64,000 nt of DNA from Chitinophagaceae bacterium IBVUCB1 (GTDB lineage: Bacteria; Bacteroidota; Bacteroidia; Chitinophagales; Chitinophagaceae): the NCBI GenBank assembly GCA_002127285.1, contig NFUW01000001.1, positions 1,430,568 to 1,494,567 on the forward strand. Reading direction: 5' to 3'. Both the position numbers and the translations under genes were made by a program. The notes below the pieces were generated by a model. The model saw only the letters and a program-made list of their open reading frames with translations. It made no database searches and was not told the origin of the DNA. How positions within the stretch are numbered: the stretch's first letter is position 1; every line of letters begins with the position of its first letter. Positions 26,766 to 34,279 of this stretch are shown here, piece by piece.

Positions 26766-26942
26766 ATGGCAACAAATAAACCAACAGGAGACAACTCACG
26801 TAAAGGTGCTGTTAGAGAACGTTCACAAGTACATAACCCTAAGACTGACCAATGGGTAAAGCGTGACACTGAGAGTGGTCGTTTTGTGGATGTCAAAACA
26901 TCTAACAATAAGCCATTTAAAGGTGTTCGTAAAGAAAAATAA
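26766..26942 (+). CDS. Small basic protein, 58 residues
   Basis: MATNKPTGDNSRKGAVRERS..., ending KPFKGVRKEK. It is highly charged with no hydrophobic core. I recall close relatives (GDNSRKGAV...NPKT..WVKRD...GRF.dvK) as short unannotated proteins in many bacteria, so I treat it as a real gene, although that memory needs checking. The pattern 'NPKTDQWVKRDTESGRFVDVK' suggests a short beta hairpin. It has a well-placed -7 box. Function unknown. Confidence 0.6.
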   Translation: MATNKPTGDNSRKGAVRERSQVHNPKTDQWVKRDTESGRFVDVKTSNNKPFKGVRKEK

Positions 26943-26999
26943 TTATTGCCTAAAGTCCCGGGTGTGATGTGGGATATTTATTAACCTAAAGTTTTCACA

Positions 27000-27149
27000 A
27001 TGATTGATAATTATACTAATCAATTAGATGTATGTTATAAAGATGCGTGTATAAAAGCGAAAGGCAAGAATGCTAATATAATCACTGATGCCTTGGTGGT
27101 TATGTTGCTTCTTATAGGAGTAGGCATTTTTATTAAATCAATTAGTTAA
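27000..27149 (+). CDS. Small single-span membrane peptide
   Basis: A 49-residue ORF: MIDNYTNQLDVCYKDACIKAKGK, then a hydrophobic helix (about residues 29-46, TDALVVMLLLIGVGIFIK). It could be a membrane peptide encoded with the CBASS operon or a small toxin-like peptide. A strong terminator-like hairpin follows it within 6 bases. No family is recognised; coding status is moderately supported by position and composition only. Confidence 0.4.
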   Translation: MIDNYTNQLDVCYKDACIKAKGKNANIITDALVVMLLLIGVGIFIKSIS

Positions 27150-27155
27150 AGAATG

Positions 27156-27189
27156 TATAGGCTGGATTTATATCCAGTCTATATTTTTT
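27156..27189 (+). terminator. Terminator-like hairpin directly before the CBASS effector
   Basis: TATAGGCTGGAT-TTAT-ATCCAGTCTATA (12-bp stem, one G.T) followed by TTTTTT. It ends about 6 bases before the chosen effector ATG at 27195, so it lies either at the end of the small-peptide transcript or in the effector's leader. TATATTTT inside its 3' arm (27180-27187) also resembles a -7 box. Confidence 0.7.
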
Positions 27190-27194
27190 ACTGT

Positions 27195-28019
27195 ATGAAG
27201 AGGAACATTTTAATATACGTCTGTGCATTTTTAGCTGCAATTACTCTATTATACTTCTACTATATGAGGGATTATAAGCACTGTGAGTATCAAGAAGAAC
27301 TTTTTACTATTTGGGTAGGGTTATTAGGTTTTTCTGTTGGTGGAATAACTAACTATTGTATTGAAAACCAAAAGTTATTAATAACAACTTTTAGATGTAC
27401 ATGCACATTTGTTAGAACAGAAAAGGTATACGTTTCACTCAGTTATTTATGTAAGATAAAAATTGAAGGGTATAATAAATATCTTCTAGTTAGAGGAGGT
27501 AAAATTCAGCATCAATATCAGTCAGTAGGTGGAGTATATAAAAAATATGACACAGCAAAAAAAGTATTTCAGGATTGGAATGCTAAAACTAAAGACGATA
27601 TTAATAACCCTGACGATTTGAGATTTTTTGTGTTAGGTAAACATATACCAAGTGTTATTGCTTGGTTTAATTCTCGCAAGAATCGTGAAGTTGATATTTG
27701 GAGAGAGTTCTATGAAGAACTTATTAAAACAGGAATTCTTAACAGCGAAATATTTTGCCATGTAAAAGCTGAATATATAAATACTTCTCCCCAATATCTA
27801 ATTGTTAGAGACCCGTTTAAATGCAAACAGGTTCTTATTTACGATATCTATGAGGTGAATTTAACTCGATCACAACAGAATGCTTTAGTGCAACTTTATA
27901 ACGATAAACCTTTTTCAGAAGAATATGCTTTTGTAAGTGAGGAGGACATTGATAAGAGTTGCTTTGTAGTAAATGGAGTAGAATATAAAATAGGTAACCA
28001 TACAAAACATATAATTTAA
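27195..28019 (+). CDS. CBASS effector, two-TM plus NUDIX-like domain (Cap16-like)
   Basis: A 274-residue protein. The ATG at 27195 (MKRNILIYV) starts directly with the first membrane helix; an in-frame ATG at 27153 would code through a hairpin. Two transmembrane helices (about 4-23 and 36-56) are followed by a SMODS-associated NUDIX-like domain (about 75-270) with 'KYLLVRGGKIQHQYQSVGGVYK' (given as YLLVRGGKIQ and VGGVYK) and a degenerate Nudix box REVDIWREFYEEL (164-176). Such effectors are thought to bind the cyclic nucleotide made by the neighbouring CD-NTase and damage the membrane. The next gene begins 13 bases downstream. Confidence 0.8.
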   Translation: MKRNILIYVCAFLAAITLLYFYYMRDYKHCEYQEELFTIWVGLLGFSVGGITNYCIENQKLLITTFRCTCTFVRTEKVYVSLSYLCKIKIEGYNKYLLVRGGKIQHQYQSVGGVYKKYDTAKKVFQDWNAKTKDDINNPDDLRFFVLGKHIPSVIAWFNSRKNREVDIWREFYEELIKTGILNSEIFCHVKAEYINTSPQYLIVRDPFKCKQVLIYDIYEVNLTRSQQNALVQLYNDKPFSEEYAFVSEEDIDKSCFVVNGVEYKIGNHTKHII

Positions 28020-28032
28020 AAAAGACGAAATC

Positions 28033-29214
28033 ATGAATGACATTTACTCAAATTTTCATCTTCAACGTGAAGATGTTCTTGCTAGGATAGCTGAAAGTTT
28101 ACAATTAGATAAGACACGGAAAGAAAGGATGGAAAGTGCTTATACATCTATTTGTACATTAATATCAGAAGATACGGGCTATTTTAAAGGGATGGATATA
28201 GATTTATACCCACATGGTTCAGTTCGCATTGGTGCAACAGTAAAGCCGTTAAAAAATGATGAATTCGATTTAGATATGGTATTGCATATAAACAAACCAT
28301 ATTACTCATTTACACCACAGCAGGTATATGATGAACTGTACAAAAAACTTAAAAATGATGGAAGATATTCTAACATGGTTGAAAAAAAGCGAAGGTGTAT
28401 TAGATTAAATTATGCTGGTGATTTTCATATAGATATAACAATAGGGTGTATCATACATTCATCTGACCCTAATAACTTGAAAGTGCCAGATAGAGAGTTA
28501 CGAAATTGGGTAGATAGCAATCCTAAAGGTTATGCAGATTGGTTTTTAAAGATTGCCAATAGTGTTCGAGAGTCATTGCTTGAAGGATACTATGATAAGT
28601 TATATAGTGTAAGAGCTGAAATACAAGAATTACCAACCGATGAATTTTATAAAAAGAAACCTTTACAACGAGCTGTACAGCTAATTAAAAGGTATAGAGA
28701 TATATATTTTGCAAATAATTCTGATTATGCTACATCAAGTATTATTTTAACAACTCTTGCAGCACATTTTTACAATGGAGAACCCGCTATTTTTGATACA
28801 ATAGATAATATTCTATCAAGAATTGTTAGTGACTCAGGGCGTTTAAGTTCAGGACAAAGAATAAAAATTACTAACCCCGTTAATCCTAACGAGGACTTTA
28901 CGGACAAGTGGGATACAGAACCATTGCTATATAAACACTTTCTTGAGTTTTCAAAAGATTTATATACTAAGTGGCAACAAATGAAAAAACAATTTTCAGA
29001 AAGTGCGCCTACTTATGAATTTGTATTTGGTGAAAATATTTACAAAGGTGCAATTAAGGAACAAGTTGAAAAGTTAGGAAAAATATCATCTGACAAGCTT
29101 TATAATGCAGGAGCGTTAATAATGAGCGGGCAGGCTAAAACTGATAATAGAGGAAATATAAACCCCAATACTGGCACAAAGAATGAAAGGCATAGGGACT
29201 TTGGAGATAAATAG
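28033..29214 (+). CDS. CD-NTase (cGAS/DncV-like nucleotidyltransferase)
   Basis: A 393-residue enzyme of the SMODS family that makes a cyclic oligonucleotide signal on phage infection. The active site is complete: Gly-Ser at 62-63 in HGSVRIGATVKPL, the Asp pair at 79/81 in EFDLDMVL, and the third Asp at 134 in DFHIDITIG. The C-terminal helical half (about 190-390) is the usual OAS-like domain. The C-terminus ends in a flexible, Asn/Gly-rich tail (INPNTGTKNERHRDFG), a plausible target for conjugation by the E2 protein encoded next. The E2 gene starts 32 bases before this stop codon. Confidence 0.93.
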   Translation: MNDIYSNFHLQREDVLARIAESLQLDKTRKERMESAYTSICTLISEDTGYFKGMDIDLYPHGSVRIGATVKPLKNDEFDLDMVLHINKPYYSFTPQQVYDELYKKLKNDGRYSNMVEKKRRCIRLNYAGDFHIDITIGCIIHSSDPNNLKVPDRELRNWVDSNPKGYADWFLKIANSVRESLLEGYYDKLYSVRAEIQELPTDEFYKKKPLQRAVQLIKRYRDIYFANNSDYATSSIILTTLAAHFYNGEPAIFDTIDNILSRIVSDSGRLSSGQRIKITNPVNPNEDFTDKWDTEPLLYKHFLEFSKDLYTKWQQMKKQFSESAPTYEFVFGENIYKGAIKEQVEKLGKISSDKLYNAGALIMSGQAKTDNRGNINPNTGTKNERHRDFGDK

Positions 29215-29629
29215 ATACGCTGCAATAGGGCGCAATCTTTCCTCTATTCTCAATATTGAAAAGGCTATTGTTGAAATAAACCACTCATGGCTGAATTGTA
29301 TTACATCTGGTAGCAAATTACTTTGCAAAGGTTATCTTCAACCTAAAGGGTGTTGTAGAAAGTATGAAATATTGATTGAGTATTCTCCATTAGATTATTG
29401 TATGGGCAATCGAATAGAAAAGGTATGGGTAGTTCATCCTAACATCCAATGGAATAAAGAGATTCATATGTATAAGAATGATACCCTATGTTTATACTAT
29501 CCTCCAGATTTACCACTTGCTATGCCATTATCTTTGAATACTATTTTACCTTGGGTAGCTGAATGGCTTGTAAAGTATGAATTTTGGGAGCGTTTCAAAG
29601 TATGGATAGGAGATGAAGCTAAGCACTAA
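29183..29629 (+). CDS. CBASS E2-like conjugating enzyme
   Basis: A 148-residue prokaryotic E2-fold protein. The catalytic Cys is Cys103 in 'HMYKNDTLCLYYPPDL', preceded by the 'HPNIQWN..IHMY' strand, and the end 'ILPWVAEWLVKYEFWERFKVW' is the typical closing helix of Cap2-type E2 domains. No E1 or JAB gene accompanies it, as in the so-called short type II CBASS. By analogy it would attach the CD-NTase C-terminus to a target or prime the enzyme. It overlaps the CD-NTase gene and is the last gene of the operon. Confidence 0.82.
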   Translation: MKGIGTLEINRYAAIGRNLSSILNIEKAIVEINHSWLNCITSGSKLLCKGYLQPKGCCRKYEILIEYSPLDYCMGNRIEKVWVVHPNIQWNKEIHMYKNDTLCLYYPPDLPLAMPLSLNTILPWVAEWLVKYEFWERFKVWIGDEAKH

Positions 29630-29849
29630 TGTTATTTATATACCTCCTGGAGTTAAGGTAGAGTTATGCTAGTCAACGACTTTATAAGAATACTAAAACA
29701 GTGTGCCAATTGTCCATTAGATAGAGAAGGTTAGAGTATTGCATCTAACCCAAAAGAGTTAAATGAAAATAAAATTGTTAAATAAATTGTAAATACTGGT
29801 TACTCTATATTTAATATTAAACTTTTTCATGCCTATCAGTATATGAGGT

Positions 29850-30830
29850 ATGAAAATAAAAATCACTCAAAAGATAAAAGACATTATAGATAGCCTTGGT
29901 AATAAGACAGTACAAACTAGCGGATTGAAAATATATGCTGCTTTATATCTTAGAAATAAAAGAAAAAATACATCAGGATATTTTGATTGTCCTTCCACCT
30001 ACCTACGTTCTATCAACTCTAGATATTCAAAAATAATAAACAGATTCATTGAGGAAGGGATAATCGACTATTTGAAAACATTGAAAATTGACCCTAATGA
30101 TATCTTCCAGACAATAGCTTCAAAGAAGTACTCATCTGATTTAGGTTATTGTATGAAATACAAATTCCTTGTTGATATATCCAGCGGACAGGAAATTGAA
30201 GTGGACTTTAATTCCAACAGAAAAAAGCGTTGGTATGAAATAACTGCTAACAGCCTATTAGAACTAGGGTATACTCCCGAAATAAAAAGAGATTCATTCG
30301 GCAGAAGAGTTCATTATCCTATTCTCAATAATTACAAAGAAGAATTAAAAAATAAGGGGTTGTGCGTTATAGACTCAAAAACTAGTCAGCCGAGACTTTT
30401 GTGGCTAATGATGCAAAAGCAAGGAATAATAGACCCTGCGTATCATGCTATCTTTACTGATGACGCTATTGACTTTTACGAGGTATTGGCACAATACCTT
30501 AATCTTAAAGATAGAGATAAAGCCAAAAAGCCATTTACGCATTGGGTGAATGGTAAAAACGAAATTGCGAATGTAAAAATCCAGAAGCTATTTCCAATTG
30601 CTACGTGCTTTATAAGAGGCTTAAAAAAACTATACTACAAAGACAGTGCATCTTATCTCCAAAGGGAAGAAGCTAAAATATGGATTGATGACCTGCTACA
30701 AAACATACCTGTAGATTTTGCCCTTCCTGTGCATGATTCATTGATTATAAAAAGAGAGGACCTTAATACGGTTCTAGAATATTGCATGACAAAATACCCT
30801 GAATTGAGGTTTAGCAAAAAAGAATTATAA
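29850..30830 (+). CDS. Small protein with family A DNA polymerase palm motifs
   Basis: A 326-residue protein. The C-terminal half holds, in order and at normal spacing, the three PolA signatures: motif A as VIDSKTSQPRLL (Asp175; PolA DYSQIELR), motif B as R222-x3-K226-x7-NG (PolA R-x3-K-x7-YG), and motif C as LPVHDSLI (His295-Asp296; PolA VHDE). A 'LQREEAKIW' helix near 270 parallels the PolA 'lQ..eA' segment. The N-terminal 160 residues are helical, with no 3'-5' exonuclease motif. I therefore infer a minimal or remodelled PolA-like palm/fingers protein, perhaps a replication or priming protein of the element. Stand-alone; 220 bases of non-coding DNA precede it. Confidence 0.6.
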   Translation: MKIKITQKIKDIIDSLGNKTVQTSGLKIYAALYLRNKRKNTSGYFDCPSTYLRSINSRYSKIINRFIEEGIIDYLKTLKIDPNDIFQTIASKKYSSDLGYCMKYKFLVDISSGQEIEVDFNSNRKKRWYEITANSLLELGYTPEIKRDSFGRRVHYPILNNYKEELKNKGLCVIDSKTSQPRLLWLMMQKQGIIDPAYHAIFTDDAIDFYEVLAQYLNLKDRDKAKKPFTHWVNGKNEIANVKIQKLFPIATCFIRGLKKLYYKDSASYLQREEAKIWIDDLLQNIPVDFALPVHDSLIIKREDLNTVLEYCMTKYPELRFSKKEL

Positions 30831-31199
30831 TAGCAGCGTTAATAACAGCGGTTTGTTTCTGACTTCTTATTATTTTTTTAGAAGTTCATTTTAGATTATT
30901 AAACAGGTAAAAATATCGAGCCTGCTTTCTATCGAGACAGTGTATTGCTGATTTAATTAACGCTGCCAAATCAAAAATAAAGCAGCAAAGATTGCATTTC
31001 TTGATAGTCACTCGATTGTGAATTATAGAACGAAAGCTGTACCTGTTTGTAATCGCCATATCACCAGTAACATGAGGTCAGTAATAATTTAGAAGTATAG
31101 GTCCGGCCAATAACCACTATAGGTTAAAAGGATTAAGATTCCTTGGTTATTAGGTTATTCCTCCTGACTTTAGCCTTATAACAAAATCGAAAGAAGAAT
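30831..31199. other. Non-coding stretch
   Basis: No gene is seen in 369 bases. It contains an inverted repeat, (T)GACTTCT and AGAAGTTC (30860-30887), that resembles the one at 39743-39770. The last 20 bases hold a purine-rich ribosome-binding region (cgaaagaagaat) for the DUF932 gene. Confidence 0.6.
30860..30887. repeat. Inverted repeat, copy 1 (ACTTCT/AGAAGT)
   Basis: ACTTCT and AGAAGTTC arms separated by an AT-only spacer. The right arm starts 20 bases after the left, exactly as in the copy at 39743. It lies just after the PolA-like gene and could be a terminator or a shared operator. Confidence 0.5.
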
Positions 31200-32081
31200 A
31201 TGAGACAACAAGGACTAATCAGTGACTCAGTAATTATTAGGAACTTCAACAACCTCCGCAATGACAACATCTTTGTATCAAACGAGGTAAAGAACATTAA
31301 AGACATCACAGGTATCATATCCCGTAAGGGCTTAGACAAAGTAATTATCTCTGATGGAGAGATAGTAAATGTAGTTAGCAAATCATACAGCCACCTACCG
31401 AACGAAACTTTTTTTGGACAAGTTGAGAATATGTTACTGGATGCAGATATTAAAACCGTTACCCGTTCAATCAATCGTGACAACAGGTCATTTGCAGTAG
31501 ACCATATCTTGAATGATGAATCACTGAAAGTAACCGTGAAGAATGGGATGGATGAATTATATCCTATGCTTCGTTTTACTAATAGCTATGACGGTTCAAC
31601 TAGAACAACTGGGAGTTTTGGATTCTACAGACGTGTTTGTGACAATGGTCTTCACATTTCCCACTCAAACATAGGATTCAATATCAAACACAAAGGAGAC
31701 ATCACTGAAGTAATCATGCCCAACATCAAACAACTGATAAAGAAGTTTATGAATAATGAGTTTTACAGCTTACATAGGAAGTTTGAGGTATTGGCAGAAA
31801 AAAGAGTTGATAACATTGAAGATTATGTAAAACTTACCTGTCAAGAATTGAAACTCTTTACATTCCAATCAAGTAAAGAAAATCCTGAGCCATCCCTCAA
31901 TGCCAGAACAGTTATTGATATAATTAATAGGGAGAGTAAGCTATTAGGAACAGAGCCAAATATGTGGCATTTATATAACGCCTTTAATGAAGTATTACAC
32001 GGAAAACTGAAAAGATCATTCCGTAATCAAAGAGTTACGGACAGCAAATTATTTGATTTCACCTACCAGTTAGCTCAATAG
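31200..32081 (+). CDS. DUF932 phage/plasmid-like protein
   Basis: A 293-residue protein of the DUF932 family, common in phages, plasmids and integrative elements and usually found beside replication or recombination genes. Matching blocks: 'YSHLPNETFFGQVENML' (about 64-80), 'LYPMLRFTNSYDGSTRTTGSFGFYRRVCDNGL' (as LYPMLRFTNSYDGS then FGFYRRVCDNGL, about 120-150) and 'WHLYNAFNEVLH' (about 258). No catalytic residues are known for the family. It has no signal peptide. It leads into two small genes downstream. Confidence 0.8.
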   Translation: MRQQGLISDSVIIRNFNNLRNDNIFVSNEVKNIKDITGIISRKGLDKVIISDGEIVNVVSKSYSHLPNETFFGQVENMLLDADIKTVTRSINRDNRSFAVDHILNDESLKVTVKNGMDELYPMLRFTNSYDGSTRTTGSFGFYRRVCDNGLHISHSNIGFNIKHKGDITEVIMPNIKQLIKKFMNNEFYSLHRKFEVLAEKRVDNIEDYVKLTCQELKLFTFQSSKENPEPSLNARTVIDIINRESKLLGTEPNMWHLYNAFNEVLHGKLKRSFRNQRVTDSKLFDFTYQLAQ

Positions 32082-32107
32082 GGCTAACTGGTTTAAATAA
32101 CCAAGAT

Positions 32108-32374
32108 ATGAACGCAATAACATTTATAGGGTATTACAACAAGTATGTAGCAGAACTGGAAGCAGTGATGAAAGATGAGTGTAAAAAAGCTATCAGGTCA
32201 TTGAAACAGAAAGACCCCCACGATATAATTAGCCCAGATACATGGTTTCCAAGCGAGTATTGTGCAAGAGGTTTTGTCTATACCCTGTTTCTGAATGAAT
32301 GTAGAAAAATCGATAATCATATAAATAATGGAAAGCAAGTCAAAAAAGCAAGAAAAGAAAACTATGCCCACTGA
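32108..32374 (+). CDS. Hypothetical protein, 88 residues
   Basis: A small protein (MNAITFIGYYNKYVAEL...) with a central 'SPDTWFPSEYCARGFVYTLFLNEC' segment and a Lys-rich C-terminus. No family is recognised. It follows DUF932 by 26 bases and overlaps the next small gene, so the three probably form one transcript. Such small genes are usual in element maintenance regions. Confidence 0.5.
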   Translation: MNAITFIGYYNKYVAELEAVMKDECKKAIRSLKQKDPHDIISPDTWFPSEYCARGFVYTLFLNECRKIDNHINNGKQVKKARKENYAH

Positions 32375-32579
32375 GATGGTTGTATTGTGTAACACCAGCT
32401 ATCATTACTGGCGATTTTGGGTATCCGATATACTGAAGGGTACAAACGCTAAATTTAAAAAGAATGAAAAAAGTTGGGATGGTGCCATATCAGTTCCAAA
32501 GAATAATTATGAAAAAGCTAATAAGCTCCTTAATGACTATAAGCTAAATAATACTGAAGTGAAAGAGTTGTGGTGGTAG
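32364..32579 (+). CDS. Hypothetical protein, 71 residues
   Basis: Starts at MPTEMVVLCNTSYHYWRFWV (ATG 32364), overlapping the previous gene by 11 bases; a start at 32328 is also open but gives a long overlap. The protein is compact, with 'AKFKKNEKSWDGAISVPKNNYEKANKLL' (as KKNEKSWDGAISVPKN, EKANKLL) resembling a small alpha/beta domain. No family is recognised. Last gene before rmuC. Confidence 0.5.
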   Translation: MPTEMVVLCNTSYHYWRFWVSDILKGTNAKFKKNEKSWDGAISVPKNNYEKANKLLNDYKLNNTEVKELWW

Positions 32580-32676
32580 AGTTACTTTACGTCTACATCG
32601 AAATATTTTGTCTCATTAGACCTTGATTTGGTGCAAATACGCAGTATTTTAGTATACAACTATTATATTCTTGACC

Positions 32677-34257
32677 ATGGATTTACTATTATTTGTGCTA
32701 CTCGGCATATCAGTGTTGTCTCTAATACTCCAATTTGTATTCAGAAACAAAGCACCTCAACAACAGGTTGATGTATTACCTAAACTTGAACAATTTTCAA
32801 GCTCGTTGACTCGTTTGGAAAGTAATATAAAGGAAGATTTCAAAACCAATCGTGAGGAAAGCAACAAACTTGCTAAAGAAAACCGAGAGGAACTAAACTC
32901 TACCTTAAAGGACTTCAAACAAGAACTTGGACAAACGCTCAAATCAATAACAGAGCAAAATCAACAAGCTTTAGAAAAGCTAACAAATACCGTAGAGCAA
33001 AAGCTAACTCAATTAACTGAAAAAATTGAAACCAACGCCACACAGAATAGAGAAAAATTAGCTGAAAGCATAAAGCAATTCTCAGAAGGTAATACGAATG
33101 CACTTGATAGGATTAGCAATAAAGTTGAAGAAAAGCTAAAAGGACTTACTGAGCAAATAATAAAGGATTCAGGGACTCAAAGAGATTCCATAGCTCAGGC
33201 ATTTAAGGGTTTTCAGGATGTTTTTACCGAAAACGTAAAATCATTCAATGACCTTCAAAAAGAGAAATTTACGCAGCTTGAGGCAAAGCAGAATGAACTT
33301 GTAAGAGGTACTGAAACCAAACTTGACATTATAAGAGCTACAGTTGAAGAAAAGCTGGAAAAAACGTTAAGTGAAAGACTTGGTCAAAGCTTTGAAACTG
33401 TAGGTAAGCAATTGATTGAAGTTCAAAAGGGGCTTGGTGAAATGCAAACATTGGCTCAGGATGTTGGAGGGCTTAAAAAAGTACTTAGCAACGTAAAAAT
33501 GAGAGGAGGTATCGGCGAAGTACAATTAGCCATGCTATTAGAACAAGTGCTTGCACCTGAACAATATGAAGCAAATGTGAAAACCAAAAAAGGTTCATCA
33601 GAGCAAGTAGAATTTGCTATTAAGTTGCCCGGTAGAGATGATGGTAATTCAGTTGTTTATCTTCCTGTAGATGCCAAGTTTCCCAAAGATGTATATGAGC
33701 AATTACAAACAGCATATGACCACGGTGATATAACACACATAGAGACAGCTCAAAAGAATCTTGAAACTACTATCAAGAAAATGGCTAAGGATATACATGA
33801 CAAGTATATCGATCCCCCAAATACAACTGACTTTGGCATAATGTTTCTGCCATTTGAGGGTATCTATGCGGAAGTAGTGCGTAAAGCAGCTTTACTTGAA
33901 GAATTACAACGAACCTATAAAATAATAGTAACAGGACCTACAACACTTGCGGCCATATTAAATAGTCTGCAAATGGGCTTTAAAACACTTGCCATACAAA
34001 AGCGTAGTAGTGAAGTATGGAAAGTACTTGGGGCTGTTAAGAAGGAGTTTGAATCATTCGGTGGATTATTAGATAAAGCACATAAAAACATTACCTCTGC
34101 TGGTAATACTATTGAGTCTCTAATGGGTACAAGGACGAGGGCTATTCAAAGAACACTTAGAGGGGTTGAATCAATAAGTGCTACTGATGCCAATCTTATT
34201 CTACCAAGTATTGATGCCGAGGACAATACTGATGAAGAATTATCAGATAAATTATAA
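32677..34257 (+). CDS. rmuC: DNA recombination protein RmuC
   Basis: A 526-residue protein: one N-terminal membrane helix (MDLLLFVLLGISVLSLILQF), a long coiled coil (about 30-270), and the RmuC nuclease-like domain (about 290-480) with 'GGIGEVQLAMLLEQVLAPEQYE' (as GGIGEVQLAMLLEQVL), 'VEFAIKLPG', 'LPVDAKFPKD', and 'FLPFEGIYAE'. The D-x-K of VDAKFP fits a PD-(D/E)XK fold. RmuC limits recombination between inverted repeats. Chromosomal copies are common; a copy in a defence-rich element beside type I R-M genes suggests a role in DNA handling or defence. It is convergent with hsdS, with 22 bases between stops. Confidence 0.93.
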   Translation: MDLLLFVLLGISVLSLILQFVFRNKAPQQQVDVLPKLEQFSSSLTRLESNIKEDFKTNREESNKLAKENREELNSTLKDFKQELGQTLKSITEQNQQALEKLTNTVEQKLTQLTEKIETNATQNREKLAESIKQFSEGNTNALDRISNKVEEKLKGLTEQIIKDSGTQRDSIAQAFKGFQDVFTENVKSFNDLQKEKFTQLEAKQNELVRGTETKLDIIRATVEEKLEKTLSERLGQSFETVGKQLIEVQKGLGEMQTLAQDVGGLKKVLSNVKMRGGIGEVQLAMLLEQVLAPEQYEANVKTKKGSSEQVEFAIKLPGRDDGNSVVYLPVDAKFPKDVYEQLQTAYDHGDITHIETAQKNLETTIKKMAKDIHDKYIDPPNTTDFGIMFLPFEGIYAEVVRKAALLEELQRTYKIIVTGPTTLAAILNSLQMGFKTLAIQKRSSEVWKVLGAVKKEFESFGGLLDKAHKNITSAGNTIESLMGTRTRAIQRTLRGVESISATDANLILPSIDAEDNTDEELSDKL

Positions 34258-34279
34258 CAAACATACAACCTGCAAACCG

